Shown here piece by piece: positions 1 through 5,764 of a stretch of 6,457 nt of DNA. Every line of letters begins with the position of its first letter. Position 1 is the first letter of the stretch. Origin of the DNA: an uncultured Bacteroidales bacterium (lineage in GTDB: Bacteria > Bacteroidota > Bacteroidia > Bacteroidales > UBA932). The stretch spans positions 1 to 6,457 of the forward strand of contig CAMHRD010000065.1 in the NCBI GenBank assembly GCA_946187365.1, in the 5' to 3' direction. The position numbers and the translations under genes are program-made. The notes under the pieces are model-generated. The model did not search any database, had not been told where the DNA came from, and worked only from the letters and a program-made list of their open reading frames with translations.

Positions 1-86
1 TTAAGGATTGCTCGTCCTTTGCCGAGGGGTAAGCTGCAGAGATAAATGATAAAGACCTGATTTTCAGGGACAGAATCCGGCTTAAC
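1..86 (+). ncRNA. rnpB: RNase P RNA, 3' end (partial, cut by left edge)
   Basis: This is the 3' part of the catalytic RNA of ribonuclease P, which removes 5' leaders from pre-tRNAs. The universally conserved CR-V segment is visible as ACAGAATCCGGCTTA at 70-84 (E. coli has ACAGAACCCGGCTTA); in the full RNA it pairs with CR-I near the 5' end to form helix P4. About 25 bases upstream, AGATAAATGAT at 40-50 matches the conserved CR-IV/J18-2 region (AGATGAATGA in E. coli). Between them is a small hairpin, CCTGA-TTT-TCAGG (56-68), where type A RNase P RNAs often carry one. The 5' part, including CR-I and the P1 partner strand, lies outside the window, so the mature 3' end cannot be set exactly; it may extend into the TTGTACAA that follows at 87-94. 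A terminator lies at 93-122. The identification rests on motif recognition, not on a covariance-model search. Confidence 0.87.
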
Positions 87-156
87 TTGTACAAAAAGGA
101 GTGCTCGCGCACTCCTTTTTTTGTACAAAGGGATGCTCATCGCATCCCTTGTACAA
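87..156. repeat. Three copies of the palindrome TTGTACAA
   Basis: TTGTACAA, a perfect 8-bp palindrome, occurs at 87-94, 121-128 and 149-156. The copies bracket hairpins 1 and 2 of the array, so each hairpin has an outer helix made of two copies: copies 1 and 2 around 98-115, copies 2 and 3 around 131-148. The first copy follows directly after the conserved rnpB 3' motif and may form part of that RNA's terminal helix. I did not notice the octamer elsewhere in the window. Confidence 0.75.
93..122. terminator. Bidirectional intrinsic terminator between rnpB and the amidase-like gene
   Basis: A perfect 7-bp GC-rich stem, GGAGTGC (98-104) with GCACTCC (109-115), closes a 4-base loop. It is flanked by A5 (93-97) on the left and T7 (116-122) on the right. 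On the + strand it ends rnpB with a T7 tract. On the - strand it ends the amidase-like gene with T5, and there the loop reads GCGA, a GNRA tetraloop. The helix can be extended through the A/T runs into the flanking TTGTACAA copies. The convergent arrangement of rnpB and the - strand gene is where a two-way terminator is expected. Confidence 0.88.
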
Positions 157-215
157 AGCATCACCCCCGGCTTTGCCGGCCCCTCAAGGGGCATCACGGT
201 GCTACGCACCGGGCA

Positions 216-3200
216 CTATCGTGCCTTTTTATCGTCCTCAATTTTCTCTGGGACGGAGTTCTTGAAGAAGTTTGTTACCTGGCCAACCAGAACATCTATC
301 TGCTTCTGATCCTTGAGAACCTCAAGCGGGAAGCCAAAGGCTACAAGCTTGTAATCCTCACCAGGATAAGCAACTGCAGCGGCAATGCTGGTCTGAGGGT
401 AACGGAAGATGGTATATGCCTGAGCAACTGCAGGAGTGAAGGCATCCGGTGCCTCGCATACATACTTCTTGTCATTTAAAGTGCTGTAGTACTCAAAGTT
501 ACCCTTGAATCCAAACTTGTTGTTCACTGCAGAGACTTTGCCGTCCTTTGCTGCTGAGTGAGTCATCCACTTGAATTTCAGCACATCTGAAGCAAACTGA
601 GCACCCTCCTTAGGGTTGCACTCGTATGCATCTACAAGGTCTGTTGCAATGTAGGAACCTGAAATGAGCAGGCATCTCTTCTCTGCGCAGAAGTTCTTGA
701 GAGCAGCCTTCATCTCCGGAGTATATACGTGATACTTAACCAGTTTTGTTAGGGCGCCGTCATTGGTCTGACACTGCTTACCCATAATCATATCACATAC
801 GGAGTAATCTATAAGGTTGGTCTTTCCGCTTTCAACTGCGCTTCTTGTAGATGAAACAAAAGCAAAGCCGTTGTTCATAAATGCACGGCCGTGGTCAAAG
901 GCGTAATCAAATGTGTTACCGGCAATTATCTGACCTGCCTCGTCATTGTAGCAGGCGCCGAACCCCGGAGCGTCATCATCTGTCCAAGGAACGTTGCGGC
1001 GGTACTCGTACATCTTACCCAGGAATGAAGCATCCTTAATATAAGGAACACCGTAGTCATACTCATAGAAGAAACCTGCAAGAGTAGAGTCTCTGCTCTG
1101 CAGCCATTTTGGAGCACCTACCCTATCAAATGCGTTCACAACCAATACAATGTTCTCCTCCTTGAAGTTGTTTGGAACACCGGCTGCAACCACCTCTGAA
1201 GGGAAACTCTCACCTCCCTCGTTAACTGCGGTAACCTTGAAACGGTAAATATGTCCCCTGTCTATCTTAACGGAGCAGAACTCCTCCTCAACGTATGTAC
1301 CTTTGTCAAATCCCTCATCATCTACAGCAATATAAACCACGTAACCGGTTGGTTTTGCAGTAGGTTCCAGTTTATCCTCAACCGGAGTCCAGGATACCTT
1401 TGCCATAAGGTCTCCATCCGCCTTAACAGCCAGATATGTAGGAACAACTGATGTCTTGGTGGTTACCACACTCTTGCCTTTTTTGCCCTTCTTATTCTTA
1501 TTCTTGTTCTTCTTGCTCTTTACAGTAGTGGTTGTTGTGGTCTCGATAGGTTCTGCGGACTTTCTGAATGCGCTTTCAAACTCCACCCTCATATCTTTAA
1601 CAGGCAGTGGCTGAACGGCATAGGCAACATTGTTCTTCCAGGAGAGGAACTTAAGTATACCCTTGTAAATTGCTCTGGAAGCGGTGAAACGGAAGTCCGG
1701 ATCCAGACCGAACTTCATATCTGCATAGTTGTGGTGAGAGAGGAACTCCAACAGCATACCCGGAACTTGAGGAGAGCGGCTCTCTGAATATGAACGGTCC
1801 CAGAGGTTACGGCGGCTCCATGCAAAACCGTACTTGTCTGAAATGTCATCAACCAGCTGAGTCTGAACTATATCTGCAAGATATCTTCCAAGAATTCTAT
1901 CCTCTCCTGTAGGATAGAGGTTCTCTCCGCCAAAGTCCTTGCAGGTACGGGTGTAGATGGAGAGCGTTCCTATAATGGTATCACTCAGAGCGTTACCTGC
2001 ATCCGTATGGAATGCGAAGGAGAGGTCTACAGGAATGTTGCGGCTCTCCACACCCCACTTAGGAAGCATCTTTGAACCGCCGGCAAGAGCATTAACCCAC
2101 TTACCTCTGGATACATAGTCATCTGTATAATCCTTCTCATTATTGGACATAGAGTAAACTGAGTCTGCAAAACCGCTCCACTGAAGGTAATATCTTGCAC
2201 CCTCCAAGAAACGAGGCATTCCGCTAACGAATCCCTCACCCTCTCCTCTGGCAATGTTACCCATTCCGCCTCCGAACTTGCAGGCATCTGCGGTAACCAC
2301 TCCGCAACTCTCTGCGTTAGAGAGGTATACGCCCTGGTCTGAGAAACCCTTCTTAAAGTAGAATGTTCCAAGGTAAACCCACATTCCGCCACCCATCTGC
2401 TGGTTAACGAGGAACTTAGCCTCACCTCCGGAGTATTTCACGGTGTAGGAGACTCTCTTAGCGCTCTCAGGAAGAGACTTATAGGAGATATAAACTGCAT
2501 ACTCTCCGTCTGTAGGGAATGTAGGGTTCCACTCTACTCGGCTCTCCTTAAGGGAGTTGTCCGCCTCAGTCTGAGCCTCCGTTGAGAGCAGACCCTTAGT
2601 CTTTACGTAACTTCCCATACGGAAAGGATTTTCACCGAAAACGTAGGTTGCCTTAGGGTTAGCAAAACCAAGAGAATCAACCTTTTCCCAAGCGTTGGAA
2701 CCGTTTCTCTGGTAGTAGCCCTTGGTCTGAGTATCATTGTCTACAATCACCTCCTCCCTTCTCCAGTCTCTCTCCTTTGGCATCAGCACAACTGCACCGG
2801 CATTCTCCAGCATTGGAGTAAGGAACGGAACAACGTAACTCATTGTGTATGTGTCCTCCACAACGCCAAAGAGACGTGCTCTCTGGAACTCCCAACGGTC
2901 CAGCGTAGGCTCATAGAACCAGCCGTGAGAGTTGCTCATTGCAATATGACGCTGCTGCAATCCTCTTGAAATCTCGTAAGGCTTGCTCATATTCTCCTTA
3001 AGACGCGGAGTATCAGACTTTTTACTCAGCGCACCTCCTCCCAGGGAGTATCCTGTAGAAGGATCATAGAAAGGAGTCATCAACTCCTCTACAGTGGAAC
3101 CGTTGGAGAATATGGCTATCTTTTTGTTCTTGAGGTCCGCAGGAAGGTTCTCATTTACAAGCTTGTAAACCTTCTTTACAACCTCAGGTCTCATAGGATA

Positions 3201-3479
3201 ATCTGCAAAATTTCTGTTGAAGTTCAGATATACGGAATCATTACCCCTTAGCAGATAGCAGTTTTCTACCCTTACAGGAACCTTGACACCGTTGGAAAGA
3301 GTACGCAGGTAGTCTCTTACGGCAAGGTTCATCTTATCAAAACTCTTCAGTTCCGTATATTTTACATATTTTTTACCCTCCAGCAGGTCTGCCGGATAGT
3401 TCTTCCCCTGAGCTGCTGAAACAGAGGGCAATAGAACAACGGCCAAAAGGGCCGCCAACAAAAATCTGATTGAACGCAT
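216..3479 (-). CDS. Exported amidase-like protein with golvesin-like insert, FnIII domain and C-terminal alpha/beta domain
   Basis: A 1087-residue protein with a type I signal peptide (MRSIRF, then a Leu/Ala/Val core; likely cleavage after SVSA, residue 22), so it acts in the periplasm or outside the cell. The catalytic core resembles zinc-dependent N-acetylmuramoyl-L-alanine amidases (Amidase_3), which cut peptide stems from peptidoglycan. Candidate zinc ligands are H185 (SNSHGW), E208 (VEDTY) and H491 (FHTDAG), with catalytic E578 (LLEFLSHH, like the family's ExGFLS). A golvesin-like beta domain (about 278-405; W317, W367, VNQQMGGGMW) is inserted between E208 and H491. After a Lys/Asn/Thr-rich linker (646-679) come a FnIII domain (about 680-767) and a C-terminal domain starting NIVLVVNAFDR (776-786), probably alpha/beta. 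Relatives are often labelled 'xanthan lyase', which I think is misleading. No lipobox or obvious secretion tag was seen at the C-terminus, which ends KIEDDKKAR. The gene is monocistronic and convergent with rnpB. The domains are confident; the substrate is inferred. Confidence 0.85.
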   Translation of the reverse strand: MRSIRFLLAALLAVVLLPSVSAAQGKNYPADLLEGKKYVKYTELKSFDKMNLAVRDYLRTLSNGVKVPVRVENCYLLRGNDSVYLNFNRNFADYPMRPEVVKKVYKLVNENLPADLKNKKIAIFSNGSTVEELMTPFYDPSTGYSLGGGALSKKSDTPRLKENMSKPYEISRGLQQRHIAMSNSHGWFYEPTLDRWEFQRARLFGVVEDTYTMSYVVPFLTPMLENAGAVVLMPKERDWRREEVIVDNDTQTKGYYQRNGSNAWEKVDSLGFANPKATYVFGENPFRMGSYVKTKGLLSTEAQTEADNSLKESRVEWNPTFPTDGEYAVYISYKSLPESAKRVSYTVKYSGGEAKFLVNQQMGGGMWVYLGTFYFKKGFSDQGVYLSNAESCGVVTADACKFGGGMGNIARGEGEGFVSGMPRFLEGARYYLQWSGFADSVYSMSNNEKDYTDDYVSRGKWVNALAGGSKMLPKWGVESRNIPVDLSFAFHTDAGNALSDTIIGTLSIYTRTCKDFGGENLYPTGEDRILGRYLADIVQTQLVDDISDKYGFAWSRRNLWDRSYSESRSPQVPGMLLEFLSHHNYADMKFGLDPDFRFTASRAIYKGILKFLSWKNNVAYAVQPLPVKDMRVEFESAFRKSAEPIETTTTTTVKSKKNKNKNKKGKKGKSVVTTKTSVVPTYLAVKADGDLMAKVSWTPVEDKLEPTAKPTGYVVYIAVDDEGFDKGTYVEEEFCSVKIDRGHIYRFKVTAVNEGGESFPSEVVAAGVPNNFKEENIVLVVNAFDRVGAPKWLQSRDSTLAGFFYEYDYGVPYIKDASFLGKMYEYRRNVPWTDDDAPGFGACYNDEAGQIIAGNTFDYAFDHGRAFMNNGFAFVSSTRSAVESGKTNLIDYSVCDMIMGKQCQTNDGALTKLVKYHVYTPEMKAALKNFCAEKRCLLISGSYIATDLVDAYECNPKEGAQFASDVLKFKWMTHSAAKDGKVSAVNNKFGFKGNFEYYSTLNDKKYVCEAPDAFTPAVAQAYTIFRYPQTSIAAAVAYPGEDYKLVAFGFPLEVLKDQKQIDVLVGQVTNFFKNSVPEKIEDDKKAR
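1474..1544 (-). repeat. Low-complexity Lys/Asn/Thr linker tract inside the amidase-like gene
   Basis: On the + strand this stretch is an imperfect repeat of TTCTTA/TTCTTG-like hexamers (about 1486-1520) followed by GTTGTTGTGG-type triplets. In the protein it encodes a six-threonine run (647-652) and alternating Lys-Asn then Lys/Gly residues (654-669). It joins the catalytic core to the FnIII domain and is strongly basic. It contains an A6 run on the coding strand (1479-1484). Such tracts can vary in length by slippage; here the frame is intact on both sides. Confidence 0.8.
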
Positions 3480-3521
3480 ATATTAAATCTTTAATATTAT
3501 TTTCTAATGGTATATCTCGGA

Positions 3522-3529
3522 CAAAATTA
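3522..3529 (-). promoter_or_regulatory. Putative -7 element of the amidase-like gene (TAATTTTG)
   Basis: Read on the - strand, TAATTTTG matches the Bacteroidota -7 consensus TAnnTTTG. It lies 42 bases upstream of the ATG at 3479-3477, which predicts a leader of roughly 35-40 bases. No TTTG-type -33 element stands at the usual 19-21 base spacing, so the call rests on the -7 motif and its position alone. Confidence 0.45.
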
Positions 3530-3530
3530 A

Positions 3531-3538
3531 TAAATTTG
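3531..3538 (+). promoter_or_regulatory. Putative -7 element of the desulfhydrase/isomerase operon (TAAATTTG)
   Basis: TAAATTTG matches TAnnTTTG and ends only five bases before the ATG at 3544. Transcription would begin at about 3541-3545, giving a leaderless or nearly leaderless mRNA. No -33 TTTG is present at the expected spacing. The element is separated by one base from the divergent -7 element at 3522-3529. An identical octamer precedes the lipoprotein gene. Confidence 0.5.
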
Positions 3539-3543
3539 CCCTT

Positions 3544-4557
3544 ATGAAAAGAATAAGACTTGCAAATCTGCCAACCAAGATAAACCGCCTGGATAGATTA
3601 TCCGAGGAGCTTGGAGCCAACATCTACATTAAGAGAGATGACCAGACCGGAAGCGAACTTACCGGAAACAAAGTACGTAAACTTGAGTTTGAGGCTGCAG
3701 ACGCCCTTGAGAAGGGCTGTAACCTGCTCATTACCTGCGGAGGTATTCAGTCCAACCACTGCCGCGCAACCGTTGCGGCGGCTACCCTTTTGGGAATGAA
3801 ATCTGCTGTACTGCTCAGAATATCAGACACTCCGCCTGTTACGGGCAACTACTTTTTAGACCGCCTTCTTGGAGCGGACGTACGCTTCTGCACCCAGGAT
3901 GAGTACCGCAACCACCGCCAGGAGATTATGGAGGAGATAGCAAAAAAGTATGAATCAGAGGGTTATAAGCCTTATATAATTCCGGAGGGTGCCTCAAACG
4001 CCATAGGAACCCTGGGTTACTACAACTGTATGCAGGAGATTGTTGCTCAGGAGAAGGAGATGGGAATAACCTTCAACACCATAATTGTGGCAACCGGAAG
4101 CGGCGGAACAATTGCCGGCCTTCACCTTGCCAACGAGTTGGGACACCTTGGAAAAAGATGCATTGGAATGGCTGTCTGCGATGATGTTGAATACTTTACC
4201 AACATAGCGGACAATATCTCCAACGGCGCAAAATCATTGCTTAGTCAATATCTTGATACTGAAGATTTCAGCAATGCTGTTTTAAAGAGAGATAATATTG
4301 AGATCAATGATAAATATGTTGGAATAGGCTACGCTCTCTCCCGTCCGGAGGAGTTGGAATTCATCCGCAAGATTGCCCGTCTGGAGGGACTCATTCTGGA
4401 CCCTGTTTACACCGGCAAGGCAATGTACGGTCTGTGGAACGAGCTCCAAAAATATGCGGATCCTAAGACCCGCATAGATCCCAAAGATAACATTCTTTTC
4501 ATCCACACCGGAGGACTCTACGGACTCTTCCCAATAAGTGAAACATTCCCTCTTTAA
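3544..4557 (+). CDS. D-cysteine desulfhydrase / ACC deaminase family PLP enzyme (DcyD-like)
   Basis: A 337-residue cytoplasmic fold-type II PLP enzyme of usual family length. Members cleave D-cysteine to pyruvate, sulfide and ammonia, or open the ring of 1-aminocyclopropane-1-carboxylate (ACC). The PLP lysine is K43 in LTGNKVRKLEF; S70-N71-H72 in GGIQSNH is the active-site loop; G185-SGGT-189 binds the PLP phosphate; DPVYTGKAM (286-294) and FIHTGG (319-324) line the substrate site. True ACC deaminases carry Glu after the tyrosine of DPVY and Leu in HLGG. Here these are T290 and T322, which argues for desulfhydrase-like and against ACC deaminase chemistry. L-cysteate sulfo-lyase (CuyA) is in the same family and cannot be excluded. 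The start at 3544 is supported by the immediate match RIRLANLPTKINRL to family N-termini and by the lack of another Met before residue 85. The gene is one base upstream of a sugar-isomerase-like gene. Confidence 0.9.
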   Translation: MKRIRLANLPTKINRLDRLSEELGANIYIKRDDQTGSELTGNKVRKLEFEAADALEKGCNLLITCGGIQSNHCRATVAAATLLGMKSAVLLRISDTPPVTGNYFLDRLLGADVRFCTQDEYRNHRQEIMEEIAKKYESEGYKPYIIPEGASNAIGTLGYYNCMQEIVAQEKEMGITFNTIIVATGSGGTIAGLHLANELGHLGKRCIGMAVCDDVEYFTNIADNISNGAKSLLSQYLDTEDFSNAVLKRDNIEINDKYVGIGYALSRPEELEFIRKIARLEGLILDPVYTGKAMYGLWNELQKYADPKTRIDPKDNILFIHTGGLYGLFPISETFPL

Positions 4558-4558
4558 T

Positions 4559-5758
4559 ATGGGTATAGCAATTTACACACTTACCTCCCCTCTTCATAAC
4601 GAACTCTCCGTAAAGAGTTTAACAGAGGGTTTCCTGAGTAAGATCAACCTCCCCTTCACCTTTAAAGGGGAGGATTTTTCTGATTACGGAAAGGAGGATC
4701 TGAATCTGATATTTGTAAGAACCGGAGGAACTGAGAACATTTTCAAGCAGAAGGAGGAGATTATTCTCTACTCCGCAAAGCATCCCGTATATCTTCTGGC
4801 ATCAGATACAAGCAACTCACTGCCAGCCTCTTTGGAGATTCTCTCCTACCTTGTTCAGAGAGGAGTTAAGGGAGAAATCATCCACGGGACAGCTTCACTT
4901 ATAACCTCAAAGATTGAGAAACTGAGCAGAATTCAGAGTGCGGCAAACAAGATTGCCCGCTGCCGTGCGGCAGTTATTGGTAAGCCGTCAGACTGGCTCA
5001 TTTCCAGCGGAGTAAACAGAGAGATAGTAAAAGACAGGCTGGGCTTGGAGATAGAGGAGATATCTATCGCGGAGGTAGAAGAGGCCTATAGAAAATTAGA
5101 GGGAGAGCCTTGCCTTCCTGTTGGTTGCGAGTACTCCAACAAAGAGGCGGAAAAGTACCTTCCGGGGGCTGTAAAGATCTATCAGGCAATAAAGAGCGTT
5201 GTCAAAAAGCATAACGCAGAGGCCGTCACCATAAGGTGCTTTGACCTTCTCTCATCACTTAAGAATACCGGCTGCTGGGCATTGGCAAAACTCAACTCGG
5301 AGGGAATTGTTGCCGGGTGCGAGGGAGATATTCCGGCTATGCTCTCTATGATTATAAGCCGTGCAGTATCAGGCGTTTCCGGATTCCAGGCAAACCCTGC
5401 CCGGATAGATTCCGAGAGCGGAGAGATACTCTTTGCCCACTGCACCGTTCCGCTGAATATGGTTAAAAGGTATCAGCTGGATACTCACTTTGAGAGCGGA
5501 ATAGGCGTTGGAATAAGAGGATTTATGGAGGAGGGAGATGTTACGCTCTTTAAGGTGGCGGGAGATATATCACGCTGTTTTGTCTCAGAGGGCAAACTTC
5601 TTTGCTGCCAGAGCGAGCCAAACCTCTGCAGAACACAGATACTCATTAAGTTAGACAACAAAGAGGATTGCAACTACTTCTTCCGTGAACCTATCGGGAA
5701 TCACCATATCATAATACCAGGCAGATACAAAGAGATTTTAGAAGGTTTATTAAGGTAA
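4559..5758 (+). CDS. L-fucose isomerase-like protein (COG2407 type), probable sugar aldose-ketose isomerase
   Basis: A 399-residue cytoplasmic protein resembling the short L-fucose/L-arabinose isomerase-like family, which uses a divalent metal to interconvert aldoses and ketoses. An N-terminal Rossmann-like region (about 1-135) precedes the conserved C-terminal half. That half contains VTIRCFDLLS (223-232), CEGDIPAML (254-262, with E255 and D257 as likely metal or acid-base residues), FAHCTVPLNM (292-301, H294), THFESGIGVGI (309-319) and a terminal GNHHIIIPGRY (380-390, H382/H383 as a probable metal ligand). E. coli FucI is about 590 residues; this length fits the shorter subfamily, whose substrates are mostly unassigned. 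I chose ATG 4559, which leaves TAA-T-ATG to the upstream gene. A GTG at 4538 in the same frame would only add seven residues overlapping that gene. The one-base gap implies translational coupling to the PLP enzyme. The family is fairly sure, the substrate unknown. Confidence 0.82.
   Translation: MGIAIYTLTSPLHNELSVKSLTEGFLSKINLPFTFKGEDFSDYGKEDLNLIFVRTGGTENIFKQKEEIILYSAKHPVYLLASDTSNSLPASLEILSYLVQRGVKGEIIHGTASLITSKIEKLSRIQSAANKIARCRAAVIGKPSDWLISSGVNREIVKDRLGLEIEEISIAEVEEAYRKLEGEPCLPVGCEYSNKEAEKYLPGAVKIYQAIKSVVKKHNAEAVTIRCFDLLSSLKNTGCWALAKLNSEGIVAGCEGDIPAMLSMIISRAVSGVSGFQANPARIDSESGEILFAHCTVPLNMVKRYQLDTHFESGIGVGIRGFMEEGDVTLFKVAGDISRCFVSEGKLLCCQSEPNLCRTQILIKLDNKEDCNYFFREPIGNHHIIIPGRYKEILEGLLR
4648..4679 (+). 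terminator. Terminator-like hairpin inside the isomerase-like gene
   Basis: A perfect 9-bp stem, CCTCCCCTT (4648-4656) with AAGGGGAGG (4665-4673), closes an 8-base loop and is followed by ATTTTT (4674-4679). This has the form of an intrinsic terminator but lies about 30 codons into the coding region, encoding NLPFTFKGEDF. It could attenuate transcription of the second gene, mark an internal RNA end, or be chance. Confidence 0.4.
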
Positions 5759-5764
5759 TTTTTC

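Larger units (their letters stand above)
87..225. repeat. Cluster of six consecutive short hairpins
   Basis: Six stem-loops follow each other almost without gaps. They are: (1) GGAGTGC-TCGC-GCACTCC, 98-115; (2) AAGGGATGC-TCATC-GCATCCCTT, 128-150; (3) CCGGC-TTT-GCCGG, 167-179; (4) GCCCC-TCAA-GGGGC, 179-192; (5) CGGTGC-TAC-GCACCG, 197-211; (6) GGCAC-TATC-GTGCC, 212-225. Hairpins 1 and 2 are separated by TTGTACAA copies, and a direct repeat GCATCAC occurs at 158-164 and 191-197. Read on the - strand, five of the loops end in A and four are purine-rich (GCGA, GATGA, AAA, GATA). The stems are unrelated in sequence, so this is a composite array and not one unit repeated. Its last member overlaps the stop codon of the - strand gene. 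Function unknown: repeated terminators, a transcript-end stabiliser or a mobile palindromic (REP/MITE-like) element are all possible. Confidence 0.8.

Noticed and set aside
1..86. tRNA or tmRNA tail
   Set aside because: There is no TTCGA-type T-loop or CCA end; the conserved motifs are those of RNase P RNA.
87..225. CRISPR array
   Set aside because: The palindromic units differ in sequence and spacing, there is no constant repeat of 24-40 bases with unique spacers, and no cas gene is present.
87..479. Open frame of 130 codons on the + strand beginning with TTG in the hairpin array
   Set aside because: It runs through the terminator hairpins and then antisense through the 3' end of a well-supported - strand gene, and its translation looks unlike a real protein.
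1479..1484. A6 run on the coding strand as a programmed frameshift site
   Set aside because: The frame is intact through it, both sides belong to one protein of known domain order, and A6 is common in Lys-rich sequence.
1897..1917. Hairpin CTATCCT-7-AGGATAG inside the amidase-like gene
   Set aside because: A 7-bp AT-containing stem without a T-run, explained by coding sequence; expected by chance in 3 kb.
216..3479. Xanthan lyase activity for the large exported protein
   Set aside because: Relatives carry this label through transitive annotation. The visible motifs fit a zinc amidase-like core, and no polysaccharide lyase fold is apparent.
4538..4558. GTG start at 4538 for the isomerase-like gene, seven residues upstream of ATG 4559
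   Set aside because: It would overlap the end of the upstream gene and adds KHSLFN-type residues not expected for the family. ATG 4559, one base after the upstream TAA, followed by MGIAIYTLTSP, is the better start.
4959..4972. CTGCC-GTGC-GGCAG palindrome inside the isomerase-like gene
   Set aside because: Only a 5-bp stem, no T-run, within a conserved coding region.
5182..5445. Open frame of 87 codons on the - strand inside the isomerase-like gene
   Set aside because: It is fully antisense to a conserved coding region, with no promoter or recognisable protein features.
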